A stretch of DNA of 64,000 nt, from contig DFMV01000006.1 in the NCBI GenBank assembly GCA_002375765.1, positions 11,329-75,328 of the forward strand, written 5' to 3'. This document shows positions 29,973 through 39,129 of this stretch, piece after piece (the stretch's first letter is position 1; every line of letters begins with the position of its first letter). This stretch comes from Rhizobiales bacterium UBA3584 (GTDB lineage Bacteria > Pseudomonadota > Alphaproteobacteria > Rhizobiales > Devosiaceae). Position numbers and translations under genes: made by a program. The notes under the pieces are model-generated. The model was given only the letters and a program-made list of their open reading frames with translations. It had not been told where the DNA came from and did no database searches.

Positions 29973-30782
29973 ATGAACATGAACGAGACACGCGTGAAAC
30001 GCCTTTCCCTTTCTTCTCTCGCCCTCGGTGCCCTCCTCGTTTTCGGCCTTGCAGCGCCCGCCGCCGCGCAGCAGCAGGGATCGATTGCCTCCTATATCGT
30101 CTCGATCGGCGGCATCAACGTTTCCACGGTCGATATAAGGTTCGGCCTCGAAGGCTCAAGCTATCAGCTTGACGTCGTCGCCGACGTCACCGGGCTTGCC
30201 CAGGTCGTGGCGCAAGGCTCAGGCGCCGTCAATTCGGGCGGTGCGATCACCGCCACCGGCCTGCAGTCGAGCCGCTTCTATCTCGAAACCCGCACCGCCA
30301 ACGAGCGCTTCGCGCTCCAGACCACCTATTCGGGCGGCAACGCCTCGGTCGGCGACGTCACCCCGCCCCTGAGCGAGAACCCGGACCGCGTCCCGGTCGA
30401 CGCCTCCCACCGCTCCGGTGTCAACGACCCGCTCGCCGCCTTCATCCTGCGCGGCCAGGCCCTCGACGGAACGCTCTGCAACCGCACCCTGCGCATCTAT
30501 ACCGGCATCGAGCGCTTCGATATGCCTTTAAGCTTTGTCGAAACCACCACCGCCACCTCGACCCGCACCGCCTATCAGGGCCCTGTGGTCCTTTGCGCCA
30601 TGCGCTACGTGCCCGTTTCCGGCCATTTCGAAACCTCCGAAATCACCGCCTATCTGCGCGATTCCAACCGCATGCTGGTCTGGTACATGCCCTTGCGCGA
30701 TTCGGGCTTTTTCATCCCCTACCGTGTCCTGATGGGCTCAAGCTTTGGCGATATTTCGATGGTTCTGGTCGGTCTCAGCTAA
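29973..30782 (+). CDS. Exported DUF3108 domain protein
   Basis: About 269 aa with a cleavable signal peptide (basic RVKRLSLSSLALGALLVFGL, cleavage after PAAAQQ). The mature part is beta-rich with Gly/Ser, matching the DUF3108 family of periplasmic proteins in Proteobacteria; SIGGINVSTVDIRF and DPLAAFILRGQALDGTLCNR are recognisable. Function unknown. The ATG pair at 29973/29979 leaves six bases of uncertainty. It is divergent from rpmB, a pairing usual for the order. Confidence 0.85.
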   Translation: MNMNETRVKRLSLSSLALGALLVFGLAAPAAAQQQGSIASYIVSIGGINVSTVDIRFGLEGSSYQLDVVADVTGLAQVVAQGSGAVNSGGAITATGLQSSRFYLETRTANERFALQTTYSGGNASVGDVTPPLSENPDRVPVDASHRSGVNDPLAAFILRGQALDGTLCNRTLRIYTGIERFDMPLSFVETTTATSTRTAYQGPVVLCAMRYVPVSGHFETSEITAYLRDSNRMLVWYMPLRDSGFFIPYRVLMGSSFGDISMVLVGLS

Positions 30783-30869
30783 AGTAGCGTGTTTACCAAG
30801 CCCACCGGTTGAACTTGCCTGATTGCGACGGGCCGCACCAAATGCCTGCGCAATTGAACCCGGGGGCAT

Positions 30870-31343
30870 ATGGGGATGTTCACCAAACCGCTGAGCGGAA
30901 AATCTTACGCTGTTGCCCTGTTGATCAGGGCCGGTGTGATCCTTGCTGTCTTCGCAGTGGCCTTCACGCTGTTCGGGTTGTCCATGGGCGATTGCTCTGC
31001 AAACGCCGGCCAATGTGGAGCAGGACTTGCCCTCGTGTTTTTGGCCACACTGACTGCCTCGGCAACCTTCCTTCTCTCCATTGTCGGCATCTCGATCCGC
31101 CGCGCACGGGATGCCGGTTGGCACCCGTTGATCGGCCTTCTTCCCGTGCTGTTGCCATTCGCCCTGTATACGCCCTTGCAGGGAATACTGTTACTGACTG
31201 GGCCGCTCTTCCTGCTTTTCACGCCCCTTCCGTTTCCGCCCCTCAGCATGGCGTGGCTGGCGACAATCGCGGTCTTCTGTTTCACGCCGAGAGGCATGGC
31301 ACGCCGCCTGGAGCTGGCCAGCAACCGCCCACCGCGCATTTAA
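30870..31343 (+). CDS. DUF805-like membrane protein
   Basis: Membrane protein of 157 aa with four hydrophobic segments and the DUF805-like motif ISIRRARDAGWHPLIGLLP between helices two and three. The family is widespread and uncharacterised. Two helices are visible around residues 16-36 and 52-72, and a proline-rich cluster (FTPLPFPPLS) precedes the last helix. Its last 4 bp overlap the end of the convergent MFS gene. No operon partner on its strand. Confidence 0.75.
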   Translation: MGMFTKPLSGKSYAVALLIRAGVILAVFAVAFTLFGLSMGDCSANAGQCGAGLALVFLATLTASATFLLSIVGISIRRARDAGWHPLIGLLPVLLPFALYTPLQGILLLTGPLFLLFTPLPFPPLSMAWLATIAVFCFTPRGMARRLELASNRPPRI

Positions 31344-32590
31344 ATTGCGCGCGCTCGGCCAGCCTCCAGCGGTCGCTCCGAAAACCCACGAAACCCTTTG
31401 AACACCAGCGGCATCAACGTCATCGCCAGATAACAAACCCCCGCCACAAAGAACGCCGCCGAAAGCCCCAGCCCGGCGATCAGCGCTCCTCCGAAAATTC
31501 CCCCGAACGGCATGAACGCCCAGGCCGAGGCCGTGACCAGCGATGAGACGCGCCCGATCAGCTTTTCCGGTATCCGTTCCAGGATCACCGCCGAAATAAT
31601 GGGGTTCAAAAACCCCGAGGCGAAACCGGCCAACGCAAGCGTTGCAAGAATGCCCATGAGCGGCGCATCGAATGCGAAGACCGCAAAGCGCGGCAAAGAA
31701 ATGATCATGAAGGCTCCCACATAAACCGGCAGCCTCGGCATCTTTTCGCCCAGCGCTGTGGCCACCATGGCGCCCAGCACGGAAAACCCCGACATGACCG
31801 CAAAGACGAGCCCCAGCGTTTCGGCCCCGCGCCCGCTGTTCTGCGCCCAGACCGGCACCAGAACAGCAGCATATGCCTGATCGAGCAGATTGGTGACCGC
31901 CACCATCACAGCGATCCCCACCAGCACCACATCGCCGCGCAAGAAGGCAAATCCTTCCTTAAGTTCGCTGCCATAGCTGGTCTCAGGTTTGGGCTCTGTC
32001 GCTTCGGGAATCTCCCGCGTTCCCGGCCGGACCCCGAGCAAAAGAATCGCCGCCGCAAAGCCAAGGGTCACGGCGTTGAAACTGAGCGCCATGGCCGGCC
32101 CGACCAGTGCCACCAGGGCCCCCGCAGCGCCCGCTCCAACTGTCGAGGCCAGCCGCTCGATGGTGCCCACAACGCCGGTCACCCGCTCGAGTGGCAGCTT
32201 GCCGCGCCGCGCCACCAGCGGCACCAGCGCGTGCTTTGCCGCGTCGGCCGGCCCCTGCAACAGCCCGACCAGCGCCACGAGCGGAAACAGCAACGGTACG
32301 CTAAGCAGATCGAAAGCAGCCAGAAGCGGTATCGCCCCCACCGCAAACAGTCCGAAAAAATCTCCCAGGACCGAGACCCGCCGCGGCCCGACCCGGTCGA
32401 TCAATGGCCCGCCCAGTGCCTTGGCCAGCACATAGGGCGCCATTTCGGCGAACACCACGAGCCCGGTCAGAACCGGATCGCCGGTTATGCTCAGGACCAG
32501 CCAGGGAATGGCGATCACCGATAGCCGGGTGCCCGAAATCGAAAAGGTCTGCGCGACGACCAGCGCGAAAAAATCACCCCGTCCGCTCAT
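31340..32590 (-). CDS. MFS transporter
   Basis: Twelve-helix major facilitator permease of 416 aa, related to the antibiotic/macrolide efflux group (MefA-like and enterobactin-exporter-like). Visible landmarks: LVVAQTFSISGTRLSVIAIPW in helix 1, KALGGPLIDRVGPRRVSVLG as the motif A loop, and a second-half duplication. Substrate unknown, but it is translationally coupled (4-bp overlap, 32587-32590) to an ArsR regulator upstream, suggesting inducible export. Confidence 0.88.
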   Translation of the reverse strand: MSGRGDFFALVVAQTFSISGTRLSVIAIPWLVLSITGDPVLTGLVVFAEMAPYVLAKALGGPLIDRVGPRRVSVLGDFFGLFAVGAIPLLAAFDLLSVPLLFPLVALVGLLQGPADAAKHALVPLVARRGKLPLERVTGVVGTIERLASTVGAGAAGALVALVGPAMALSFNAVTLGFAAAILLLGVRPGTREIPEATEPKPETSYGSELKEGFAFLRGDVVLVGIAVMVAVTNLLDQAYAAVLVPVWAQNSGRGAETLGLVFAVMSGFSVLGAMVATALGEKMPRLPVYVGAFMIISLPRFAVFAFDAPLMGILATLALAGFASGFLNPIISAVILERIPEKLIGRVSSLVTASAWAFMPFGGIFGGALIAGLGLSAAFFVAGVCYLAMTLMPLVFKGFRGFSERPLEAGRARAI

Positions 32591-33183
32591 TTGTCCTCTC
32601 CCTTGCCGAAGGGCCGATAGGGGAAGCCATGCAGATGCACCGTGAAGGGCCGCCAGCCCTCGGGCAATTCCTCACCCGGCGCGGGCGCCTCGGCCTTGTG
32701 CTGCATCAAAAGCGCGTGGATCTCGCTCACCAACGCCTGCGCCGCCTCGGCAGACATCGCGATGGTGTAATCGGAAAAGGTCTGCGCCTTCTTCCAGTCC
32801 TGGGGCAGATCGGCAAACCCTTCATGGGCCCGCTGCATCGCCGCCGCGTGGTGGCTGACCACCGATTGCATCATCGCCATGCTGGCGTCGTAGGCTTCGC
32901 CGGGCTCGGCCTCGGCGGGTTCGATCATCGTGGCTTCGTGCCGCGCCTTCCACCACCGGTCGCGCCTGTTGCCACGCGCCTCATCGGCTTCGATGAACCC
33001 GTGCTCGGCCAGCTGCCGCAGATGATAGCTCGTCGCCCCCGAATTGAGCCCCAGCCGTTCAGCCAGCGTCGTAGCGGTCTGGGGACCCTCCATGCGCAAT
33101 ATGCCGAGCATCTTGAGCCGGTCGGGATGGGTCAGCGCCTTGAGCGCCTTTGGATCGGGTACGATTCTGGAAATTTCACGCAT
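32587..33183 (-). CDS. ArsR-type winged-helix regulator
   Basis: Regulator of 198 aa with an N-terminal HTH_20/ArsR-like winged helix: KALTHPDRLKMLGILRMEGP, then TATTLAERLGLNSGATSYHLRQLAEHGFIE-type recognition region. The C-terminal half is helical (HHAAAMQRAHEGFADLPQDW) and may bind ligand. It precedes and overlaps the MFS gene. A 20-bp palindrome 54 bp upstream of its start (33237-33256) is the likely operator, implying autoregulation. Confidence 0.88.
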   Translation of the reverse strand: MREISRIVPDPKALKALTHPDRLKMLGILRMEGPQTATTLAERLGLNSGATSYHLRQLAEHGFIEADEARGNRRDRWWKARHEATMIEPAEAEPGEAYDASMAMMQSVVSHHAAAMQRAHEGFADLPQDWKKAQTFSDYTIAMSAEAAQALVSEIHALLMQHKAEAPAPGEELPEGWRPFTVHLHGFPYRPFGKGEDK

Positions 33184-33236
33184 TGCAAAGCCTCGATGGC
33201 GTCATTTGCCATCAGGCTACAATCGCAAAGATTATT

Positions 33237-33256
33237 TTGCAAACATTTATTTGCAA
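33237..33256 (-). promoter_or_regulatory. Candidate ArsR operator
   Basis: Perfect 7-bp inverted repeat TTGCAAA (33237-33243) and TTTGCAA (33250-33256) with a 6-nt spacer, in AT-rich DNA upstream of the ArsR-MFS pair. Partial copies of the half-site (TCGCAAAG) flank it on both sides. Confidence 0.55.
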
Positions 33257-33790
33257 TCAGTCGCAAAGCGCGTCCAGAATGAAATCGGCCCGCGCGGAAA
33301 CACCGGTCTTGGGAAGAACGACAACATCATAACCAAGCGCCGGATAAGCCCCCTCCAACCGCTCATACTCGGCAACCGCCTCCGCAAACCCATGCTGGCG
33401 TTCGGAATCGGTCACATAAATCTCGCGCCAGGGCGGGGTCAGAAAAACCGTCCGATGATAGCGATTCGCTTCTATTAGAGCGCGATCCAAGCCGTCCGCG
33501 CCCGCCGCATCGAGCGCCGCGGCGGCATCGACCAGCCCCCTGTCGAAAAACACCCAACTCTGCTGGTCCTCGACCCGCGCCCGGTCCTCCAGCGCCAGCG
33601 CCATGGCCTTTCGCGCAAACGCCGCCATGTCGATCCACGGCAAAGCCAGCCCGGCACCGGCCATCTCTTGGGCAACGATCCGGCGTCCGGGCTCCTCGAC
33701 CGTCGCAAAACCACGCGCGCTCAGTTCCGTCAGCAGGGTAGACTTGCCCCCACCCGAACAGCCCGAAATCACCACAAATTTCTCGCTCAT
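33257..33790 (-). CDS. Small AAA family ATPase/kinase-like protein
   Basis: P-loop protein of 177 aa with Walker A SGCSGGGKSTLL at about residues 9-20, EEPGRRIVAQEM, and FFDRGLVDAAAA, typical of AAA_28 (NadR/Ttd14-like) NTPases or small-molecule kinases. Start ATG 33790 (MSEKFVVISG) is standard; the frame is open upstream without similarity. Its stop lies beside the ArsR operator. Substrate unknown. Confidence 0.85.
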   Translation of the reverse strand: MSEKFVVISGCSGGGKSTLLTELSARGFATVEEPGRRIVAQEMAGAGLALPWIDMAAFARKAMALALEDRARVEDQQSWVFFDRGLVDAAAALDAAGADGLDRALIEANRYHRTVFLTPPWREIYVTDSERQHGFAEAVAEYERLEGAYPALGYDVVVLPKTGVSARADFILDALCD

Positions 33791-34232
33791 ATCCTCCCCA
33801 CCGCAACACCCTCCGCGTCCCATTTCGGGACGGTCAAAGTCTTTTTCGTCAAAAAGAAAGAACTTTTGCCCCGGCAACCGGGTCATCGCGTCTTTACGCT
33901 CCCCTTCCGGATAAAAAAATTGGCTTAACGCCTCGTCAGCACTTGCCCCGATTCCAGCTCTGTTAACCGACTGGTAACCGGAATGAACGGTTTTGACGCC
34001 TTTTTCGCGACCACGATCGCGATTGGCACCGCTTTAGTGCCCATGGCCCAACCCCACCACCATATGCTGTAGGGAACAAATCGGGATTCAGCCCCGCTCC
34101 CCGATTCGGTTCGCGTTTGTTCCGTTTTCGTTCAAATTGTTAAATTTGCCCGCCGTCCGGCCATTGCCTTTCCCGCTTTGATACACCACCTTGCGGGGCA
34201 AAAGACTTTACCCTTGCCCTTTCCCAGAGCCG
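33791..34232. other. 442-bp regulatory interval before the Suv3-like helicase
   Basis: No gene seen. It holds a small hairpin CTTTTT (33841-33846) with AAAAAG (33851-33856), an inverted repeat GGAACAAA (34073-34080) with TTTGTTCC (34116-34123), and an SOS-box-like motif (34119-34133). The segment is less GC-rich than the genes around it. Confidence 0.5.
34119..34133 (+). promoter_or_regulatory. SOS-box-like motif (GTTC-N7-GTTC)
   Basis: The sequence GTTCCGTTTTCGTTC matches the alphaproteobacterial LexA consensus GTTC-N7-GTTC exactly. It is 99 bp upstream of the helicase start. LexA control of this gene is inference; a 15-bp match can occur by chance. Confidence 0.45.
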
Positions 34233-37178
34233 ATGAACGCAATTGTATCCCAGGCCGTAAAGGCCGTGCTCGGCCCAACCAATACGGGCAAAACCCACTA
34301 TGCCATCGAGCGCATGCTGGCCTATCGCTCGGGCGTTATCGGCCTGCCGCTGCGCCTTTTGGCGCGCGAGGTCTATAACCGGGTCGTCGAACGGGCCGGG
34401 GAATCATCGGTCGCGCTGGTCACTGGTGAAGAGCGCATCGTGCCCAAGGCCGCCCGTTACTGGGTCGCCACGGTCGAGGCCATGCCCACCGACATGATGG
34501 CCGATTTTGTGGCCATAGACGAAATTCAGACCGCCACCGATTTCGATCGCGGTCACGTCTTTACCGACCGCCTGCTGCATGCACGCGGTCGCGCCGAAAC
34601 CCTGCTCTTGGGCGCCCAGACCATGGAGCCGGTCATCCGACGCCTTTTGCCCCACGCCGACATCACCTTCCGCCCACGCTTTTCCCAGCTGAGCTGGGCC
34701 GGTTCGCGAAAGATCTCGCGCCTGCCGCGCCGCTCGGCCATCGTCGCCTTTTCCGCCTCGGAAGTTTACGCGATTGCCGAACTGTTGCGCCGCGAGCGTG
34801 GCGGAGCGGCCGTTGTTATGGGCTCGCTCTCCCCGCGCACCCGCAACGCCCAGGTCGACTTGTTCCAGAACGGCGATGTCGAATTTCTCGTCGCTACTGA
34901 CGCCATCGGCATGGGGCTCAATCTCGACGTCACCCATGTCGCCTTTGCCTCCGATTCCAAATATGATGGCCGGCAGTTCCGCCCCCTGACTCCGGCCGAA
35001 ATCGGCCAGATCGCCGGGCGCGCCGGACGCCACATGCGCGACGGAACGTTTGGTGTGACCGGCGGCACCGATTCCTTTGACGAGGAAACCATTGCCGCCC
35101 TCGAAGCCCATGATTTCGCGCCCGTCAAACAGCTTCAGTGGCGCAATCGCGATCTTGATTTTTCGTCCCTTTCGGCGCTGCACAACAGCCTGGAGGTCAC
35201 GCCCGAGCACCCGGCCCTCACCCGCGTCCCTGTCGCCACCGACCAGCGGGCCCTCGAATTTCTCCTCCGCCGCGAAGAAGGACAACTGGCCAATTCGCGT
35301 GAACGGGTCGAGATGGCCTGGGCTTGCTGCCAGATCCCCGATTTCCGCGACATTTCTCCCGCCGCCCATGGGGAAATCGTCACCCGCGTATTTTCCGGCC
35401 TTGCATTAGCTGGACGGATAGACGCTGATTGGATTGCCGAGCAGGTCAGGTTCTGCGACAATACGGTTGGCGACATCGATACGCTGTCCAACCGAATCCG
35501 CCAGATTCGGACCTGGACCTTCATTTCTAACCGCAGGAACTGGCTGGAAGACCCCACTCACTGGCAGAAAACGACCCGAGCGATCGAGGACGCTTTGTCC
35601 GACGCCCTGCACGAAAGGCTTATTCAGCGTTTCGTCGACCGGCGGACCAGTGTGCTGATGCGTCATCTTAGAGACAAGCAGATGGTATCACCAGAAATCA
35701 CCGAAAAAGGCGAACTTGCGATCGAAGGCCATATCATCGGCACGATCGAAGGGTTCCGATTCACGCTCTCGCGCATCGACGGCGAAGTCGATTCCAAAAA
35801 CCTGCGCACCGCGGCCACCTCCGTCGTCGCTCCGGAAATCGCCCGGCGCGCGGACCGCCTGGCTGGCGCTCCCAATGAGGAGTTCGTGCTTGCGACCGAT
35901 GGCGTGATCCGCTGGCGCGGTGAAGTGGTTGCCGAACTGGCCGAAGGCGCAACGCTTTTTGCCCCCCGCGTCATCATCCTGGCCGATGAAAGTCTTTCGG
36001 GCCCTGATCTCGAAAAGGTCGAGGATCGGCTTTCGCTCTGGCTGCGCCACAACATCAACACCCAGCTTGAACAGGTCATTGCCCTGCTCGAACCGGCCGA
36101 ACTCGAAGGCGCCGCCCGCGGCATTGCTTTCCGACTGGCCGAAAATCTGGGCATCATTGCGCGCCCCGAAATCGCCGATGAGGTCAAAGGCCTCGATCAG
36201 GACACCCGCGCCAAGCTGCGCAAGCTCGGCGTGAAATTTGGTGCCCACCATATCTATCTGCCCCTGACCCTCAAGCCCGCCCCGCGTGAGCTGGCTCTGA
36301 TCCTTTGGGGGCTCAAACATGGCGGCGTGCGCCAGCCGGGTATTTCCGAATTGCCCCACATTATCCTCTCGGGCCGCACCTCCTTCCCCATCGATCCCAC
36401 TTTCGACCGCCGCCTATACGAGGTCGCGGGCTTCAAGGTCGCCGGCGAGCGCATCGTGCGCGTCGATATCCTCGAGCGCCTCGCCGATATCATTCGCCCG
36501 CTCGTCGCCTATGACGCCAACCGCCCCGTCGATACGCCGCCGCCCGAAGGCGCCGCCGAGGCCAACGGCTTCCGGGTCACCGTCGAAATGACTTCGCTTT
36601 TGGGCTGTGCTGGCGAGGACTTTGCCTCGATTCTGAAATCCCTGGGCTATCGCCTTCGCCGCACCCCCAAGGCACCGGCCGAAACAACGCCCGCTGAGGC
36701 ACCAGAAACGCCTTCTGCTGATGTCGCTCAGGCCGAAGCCGCACCTGCCACACCCCTGGCCGAAGCGGCGCTCGAAGGGGCTCCCGTCGAGGCGGTGACC
36801 GAAGCCGTCACTGACGAGTCCGTTCCCGCTCCGGAGGCAACCGCCGATGCCGAACCCGCACCGGTGCTTGCCGAATCTGATGCAGCGACACCCGCCGAAC
36901 CCGAGTTCGACGAAGTGTGGTTCCCGGCCGGTCGCCGTCCCGAGCGCACCCGTCCCGAACGCGGGAAGCGTGAGGGCAATCGTCCTCCGCGCCCCGAGGG
37001 CCAGCAGCGTTTCAAGGGCAAGGGCGGAAAATCGGGCCAACCCCGCAAGGGCGGACATCATGACAATCGCGGCCACGAGAACCGTGGAAACGATCGGCCC
37101 CGCCCCGAACGCCGCGAAAAGCCCATCGATCCCGATTCGCCCTTTGCAGCGCTCGCCGCGCTCAAGACCCGCAAATAG
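34233..37178 (+). CDS. Suv3-like ATP-dependent RNA helicase
   Basis: Helicase of 981 aa resembling mitochondrial SUV3 (RNA decay/surveillance). Walker A is GPTNTGKTHYA near residues 14-24, the DExH-like box is AIDEIQTA, and the C-terminal helicase lobe has ATDAIGMGLNLDV and IGQIAGRAGRH. After the helicase core (to about residue 800) comes an Ala/Glu/Pro-rich acidic linker (about 807-890), an Arg/Gly-rich basic tail, and a terminal SPFAALAALK. ATG 34233 matches the family. An S4-domain gene follows after 5 bp. Confidence 0.9.
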   Translation: MNAIVSQAVKAVLGPTNTGKTHYAIERMLAYRSGVIGLPLRLLAREVYNRVVERAGESSVALVTGEERIVPKAARYWVATVEAMPTDMMADFVAIDEIQTATDFDRGHVFTDRLLHARGRAETLLLGAQTMEPVIRRLLPHADITFRPRFSQLSWAGSRKISRLPRRSAIVAFSASEVYAIAELLRRERGGAAVVMGSLSPRTRNAQVDLFQNGDVEFLVATDAIGMGLNLDVTHVAFASDSKYDGRQFRPLTPAEIGQIAGRAGRHMRDGTFGVTGGTDSFDEETIAALEAHDFAPVKQLQWRNRDLDFSSLSALHNSLEVTPEHPALTRVPVATDQRALEFLLRREEGQLANSRERVEMAWACCQIPDFRDISPAAHGEIVTRVFSGLALAGRIDADWIAEQVRFCDNTVGDIDTLSNRIRQIRTWTFISNRRNWLEDPTHWQKTTRAIEDALSDALHERLIQRFVDRRTSVLMRHLRDKQMVSPEITEKGELAIEGHIIGTIEGFRFTLSRIDGEVDSKNLRTAATSVVAPEIARRADRLAGAPNEEFVLATDGVIRWRGEVVAELAEGATLFAPRVIILADESLSGPDLEKVEDRLSLWLRHNINTQLEQVIALLEPAELEGAARGIAFRLAENLGIIARPEIADEVKGLDQDTRAKLRKLGVKFGAHHIYLPLTLKPAPRELALILWGLKHGGVRQPGISELPHIILSGRTSFPIDPTFDRRLYEVAGFKVAGERIVRVDILERLADIIRPLVAYDANRPVDTPPPEGAAEANGFRVTVEMTSLLGCAGEDFASILKSLGYRLRRTPKAPAETTPAEAPETPSADVAQAEAAPATPLAEAALEGAPVEAVTEAVTDESVPAPEATADAEPAPVLAESDAATPAEPEFDEVWFPAGRRPERTRPERGKREGNRPPRPEGQQRFKGKGGKSGQPRKGGHHDNRGHENRGNDRPRPERREKPIDPDSPFAALAALKTRK

Positions 37179-37183
37179 GGCCG

Positions 37184-37513
37184 ATGCCTGCCGAGACGCC
37201 GGACCGCCAGCGCCTCGACAAATGGCTCTGGCATGCCCGCATCACCAAGACCCGCACACTGGCCCAGAAACTCATTGAATCCGGCGCCGTGCGGGTCAAT
37301 GGCCAGCGCGTTCTCGACACTGATCGCAAGGTTGGTGCAGGCGACGGATTGACGATCCAGATCCACACGAGATTGCGGGTGTTGCGCATCGTGGCAAATG
37401 CCGATCGGCGCGGTTCGGCAACCGTTGCGGCGACCCTTTACGAGGATATTTCGCCTCAAGGGCTTCCAGAAAAAGTGGCTCCCACTTTTTCGGTTCGGAA
37501 GCCCGAGAACTAA
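37184..37513 (+). CDS. S4-domain RNA-binding protein (Hsp15-like)
   Basis: Protein of 109 aa with an N-terminal S4 domain ([20 protein letters not shown], then VRVNGQRV and [10 protein letters not shown]), similar to heat-shock Hsp15, which rescues stalled 50S subunits. Residues from about 93 to the end are encoded by nested-hairpin repeat copy 5, giving the tail [16 protein letters not shown] in place of the usual basic tail. It lies 5 bp after the helicase, so both are probably co-transcribed. Confidence 0.85.
   Translation: MPAETPDRQRLDKWLWHARITKTRTLAQKLIESGAVRVNGQRVLDTDRKVGAGDGLTIQIHTRLRVLRIVANADRRGSATVAATLYEDISPQGLPEKVAPTFSVRKPEN
37460..37504 (+). repeat. Nested-hairpin dispersed repeat, copy 5 (inside a CDS end)
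   Basis: Outer arms GGGCTTCC (37460-37467) and GGAAGCCC (37497-37504), perfect; inner arms GAAAAAGTGG (37469-37478) and CCACTTTTTC (37482-37491), perfect; GGTTC box at 37492-37496. It is translated as the C-terminus of the S4 protein and sits 190 nt before fdxA. Confidence 0.85.
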
Positions 37514-37694
37514 GAAGGGAGGCAGATCGGCGTTTCGAAAGAAACGACAATCTGCCGACCCTGGAAAAACCGGAATCCTGATCGCTTTTGCCGCGCTTTC
37601 TTGGCAAGCGGGTGCCTTGAAAGCCGCGCCAAAACCGTTTAGCAAGCATGCGCTTGGCCATTTCCTCACACAAGCCAGCTATCAGGATTGCCCC

Positions 37695-38033
37695 ATGACC
37701 TATGTCGTCACCGACAATTGCATCAAATGCAAATACACCGACTGCGTGGAAGTCTGCCCGGTCGATTGTTTTTATGAAGGTGAAAACATGCTGGTCATCC
37801 ACCCCGACGAGTGCATCGACTGCGGGGTGTGCGAGCCTGAGTGCCCCGCGGACGCCATCAAGCCCGACACCGAGCCGGGGTTGGAAAAGTGGCTTGAGAT
37901 CAACACCAAATACGCATCGGTCTGGCCCAATCTGACCGAAAAGCGGGACGAATTGCCTGAAGCCAAGGAAATGGATGGCGTCGAAGGCAAGTTCGAGAAG
38001 TATTTCTCCGAAGAGCCCGGCGAAGGCGATTGA
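37695..38033 (+). CDS. fdxA: Seven-iron ferredoxin FdxA
   Basis: Small electron carrier of 112 aa with one 3Fe-4S and one 4Fe-4S cluster: [17 protein letters not shown] and [16 protein letters not shown] supply the ligands. The C-terminal half ([20 protein letters not shown]) is the usual extension of FdxA. ATG 37695 matches the family start [12 protein letters not shown]. It follows the helicase/S4 pair, its normal place in the order, and is convergent with the AraC gene of the amine dehydrogenase cluster. Confidence 0.95.
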   Translation: MTYVVTDNCIKCKYTDCVEVCPVDCFYEGENMLVIHPDECIDCGVCEPECPADAIKPDTEPGLEKWLEINTKYASVWPNLTEKRDELPEAKEMDGVEGKFEKYFSEEPGEGD

Positions 38034-38040
38034 TCCGGAA

Positions 38041-38964
38041 TCAGGTGGTCCGGCTTCGGGCCAGCGTCTCGGACGGCGTCTCGCCAAACTTGGCGGCGTA
38101 ATACTGGGCAAATCGTCCCAGATGCCAGAACCCCCAGTTCATCGCCACATCAGATACGGTCTGGCCCGCCCCTACGCCGTTCGACAGTTCCCGCCGTACC
38201 GCGTCGAGACGTTTGATCCGTATCCATTCGCTCGGCGACAACCCGGTGACGTGCCTGAACAGCGCCCGCAATTGCACCGGCTCCATTCCGATGGCTTGGG
38301 CCATTTCCCCCACCGATAACGGCTCGCCTGCCTGGGTTGCGATATAGTCGCGGACACGCCGATAATTGCTCGCGACGGTCGGGCGGAACAATATGCCAGC
38401 GCCTTTCGCGCTCCCTGCCAAGCTCACAAGGCGATCGAGCAGCAAGCTCTTGAGCACCTGGTCGTATTGCGCACCGGCCGGTGCCCGCCCGCTCCGATGC
38501 GCCTCAAGCAGCGACAGCAGCCAGTCGGTCATCCCTTGCACCTGCGGGCACCGCTCGAGCATGGCTGGCGTTGAAAAATCCATCTCGGGGAGATGGGCTT
38601 TGAGCAATTCGGTTTCCACGCTCACGATCAAAAGGTCCGACGGCGCGCTGCCTACGATCACCACCTCCTGTCCGCCCGGCGCAATCGCCAGCGACCGGCT
38701 GGCCAGCGCGCTTGCCTCCACCCGCCAGCTCCCGTCTGCCCCCAGTGGAATGGCAAACAGCACCCGTCCCTTTGGTCCGGCCGATTCCTGCAAGATCGGA
38801 ACACCGATCCTTTCGCGATAGATCGTCATGCCTGGCAGGGCCAGCGTATCGATACTGCCTGAGTACCGGCCACGCCCGAGCTGGTCGTAATGCTGCGACC
38901 AGCCCACGAGTCCGGTTTCCTGCTCGAAGGCGTCGGCATAATCAGCGTGATGGAAGGCAAGCAT
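38041..38964 (-). CDS. AraC family regulator, probable aau activator
   Basis: Regulator of 307 aa with two HTH motifs in the C-terminal ~100 residues (SVGEMAQAIGMEPVQLRALFRH and VSDVAMNWGFWHLGRFAQYY, ending KFGETPSETLARSR). The N-terminal domain would sense ligand. It is divergent from aauB with 165 bp between starts, so control of the amine dehydrogenase operon is likely (inference). The gap holds a 6-bp inverted repeat, ATTGGT (39015-39020) and ACCAAT (39050-39055), a possible site. Confidence 0.85.
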   Translation of the reverse strand: MLAFHHADYADAFEQETGLVGWSQHYDQLGRGRYSGSIDTLALPGMTIYRERIGVPILQESAGPKGRVLFAIPLGADGSWRVEASALASRSLAIAPGGQEVVIVGSAPSDLLIVSVETELLKAHLPEMDFSTPAMLERCPQVQGMTDWLLSLLEAHRSGRAPAGAQYDQVLKSLLLDRLVSLAGSAKGAGILFRPTVASNYRRVRDYIATQAGEPLSVGEMAQAIGMEPVQLRALFRHVTGLSPSEWIRIKRLDAVRRELSNGVGAGQTVSDVAMNWGFWHLGRFAQYYAAKFGETPSETLARSRTT

Positions 38965-39129
38965 AGACGGGCGACCAGAGTTGATCCGCAGTCATGCTAG
39001 CCACCAGCCTTCAAATTGGTCAATGACTTTTATTGCCCAAAATTTATGCACCAATCAGAGTCAAACTGGATAGCGCCGGCGCGCACGCCCTGCCTAAGCT
39101 TGCCGCCATTGAACGCGATGGAGACCCGC

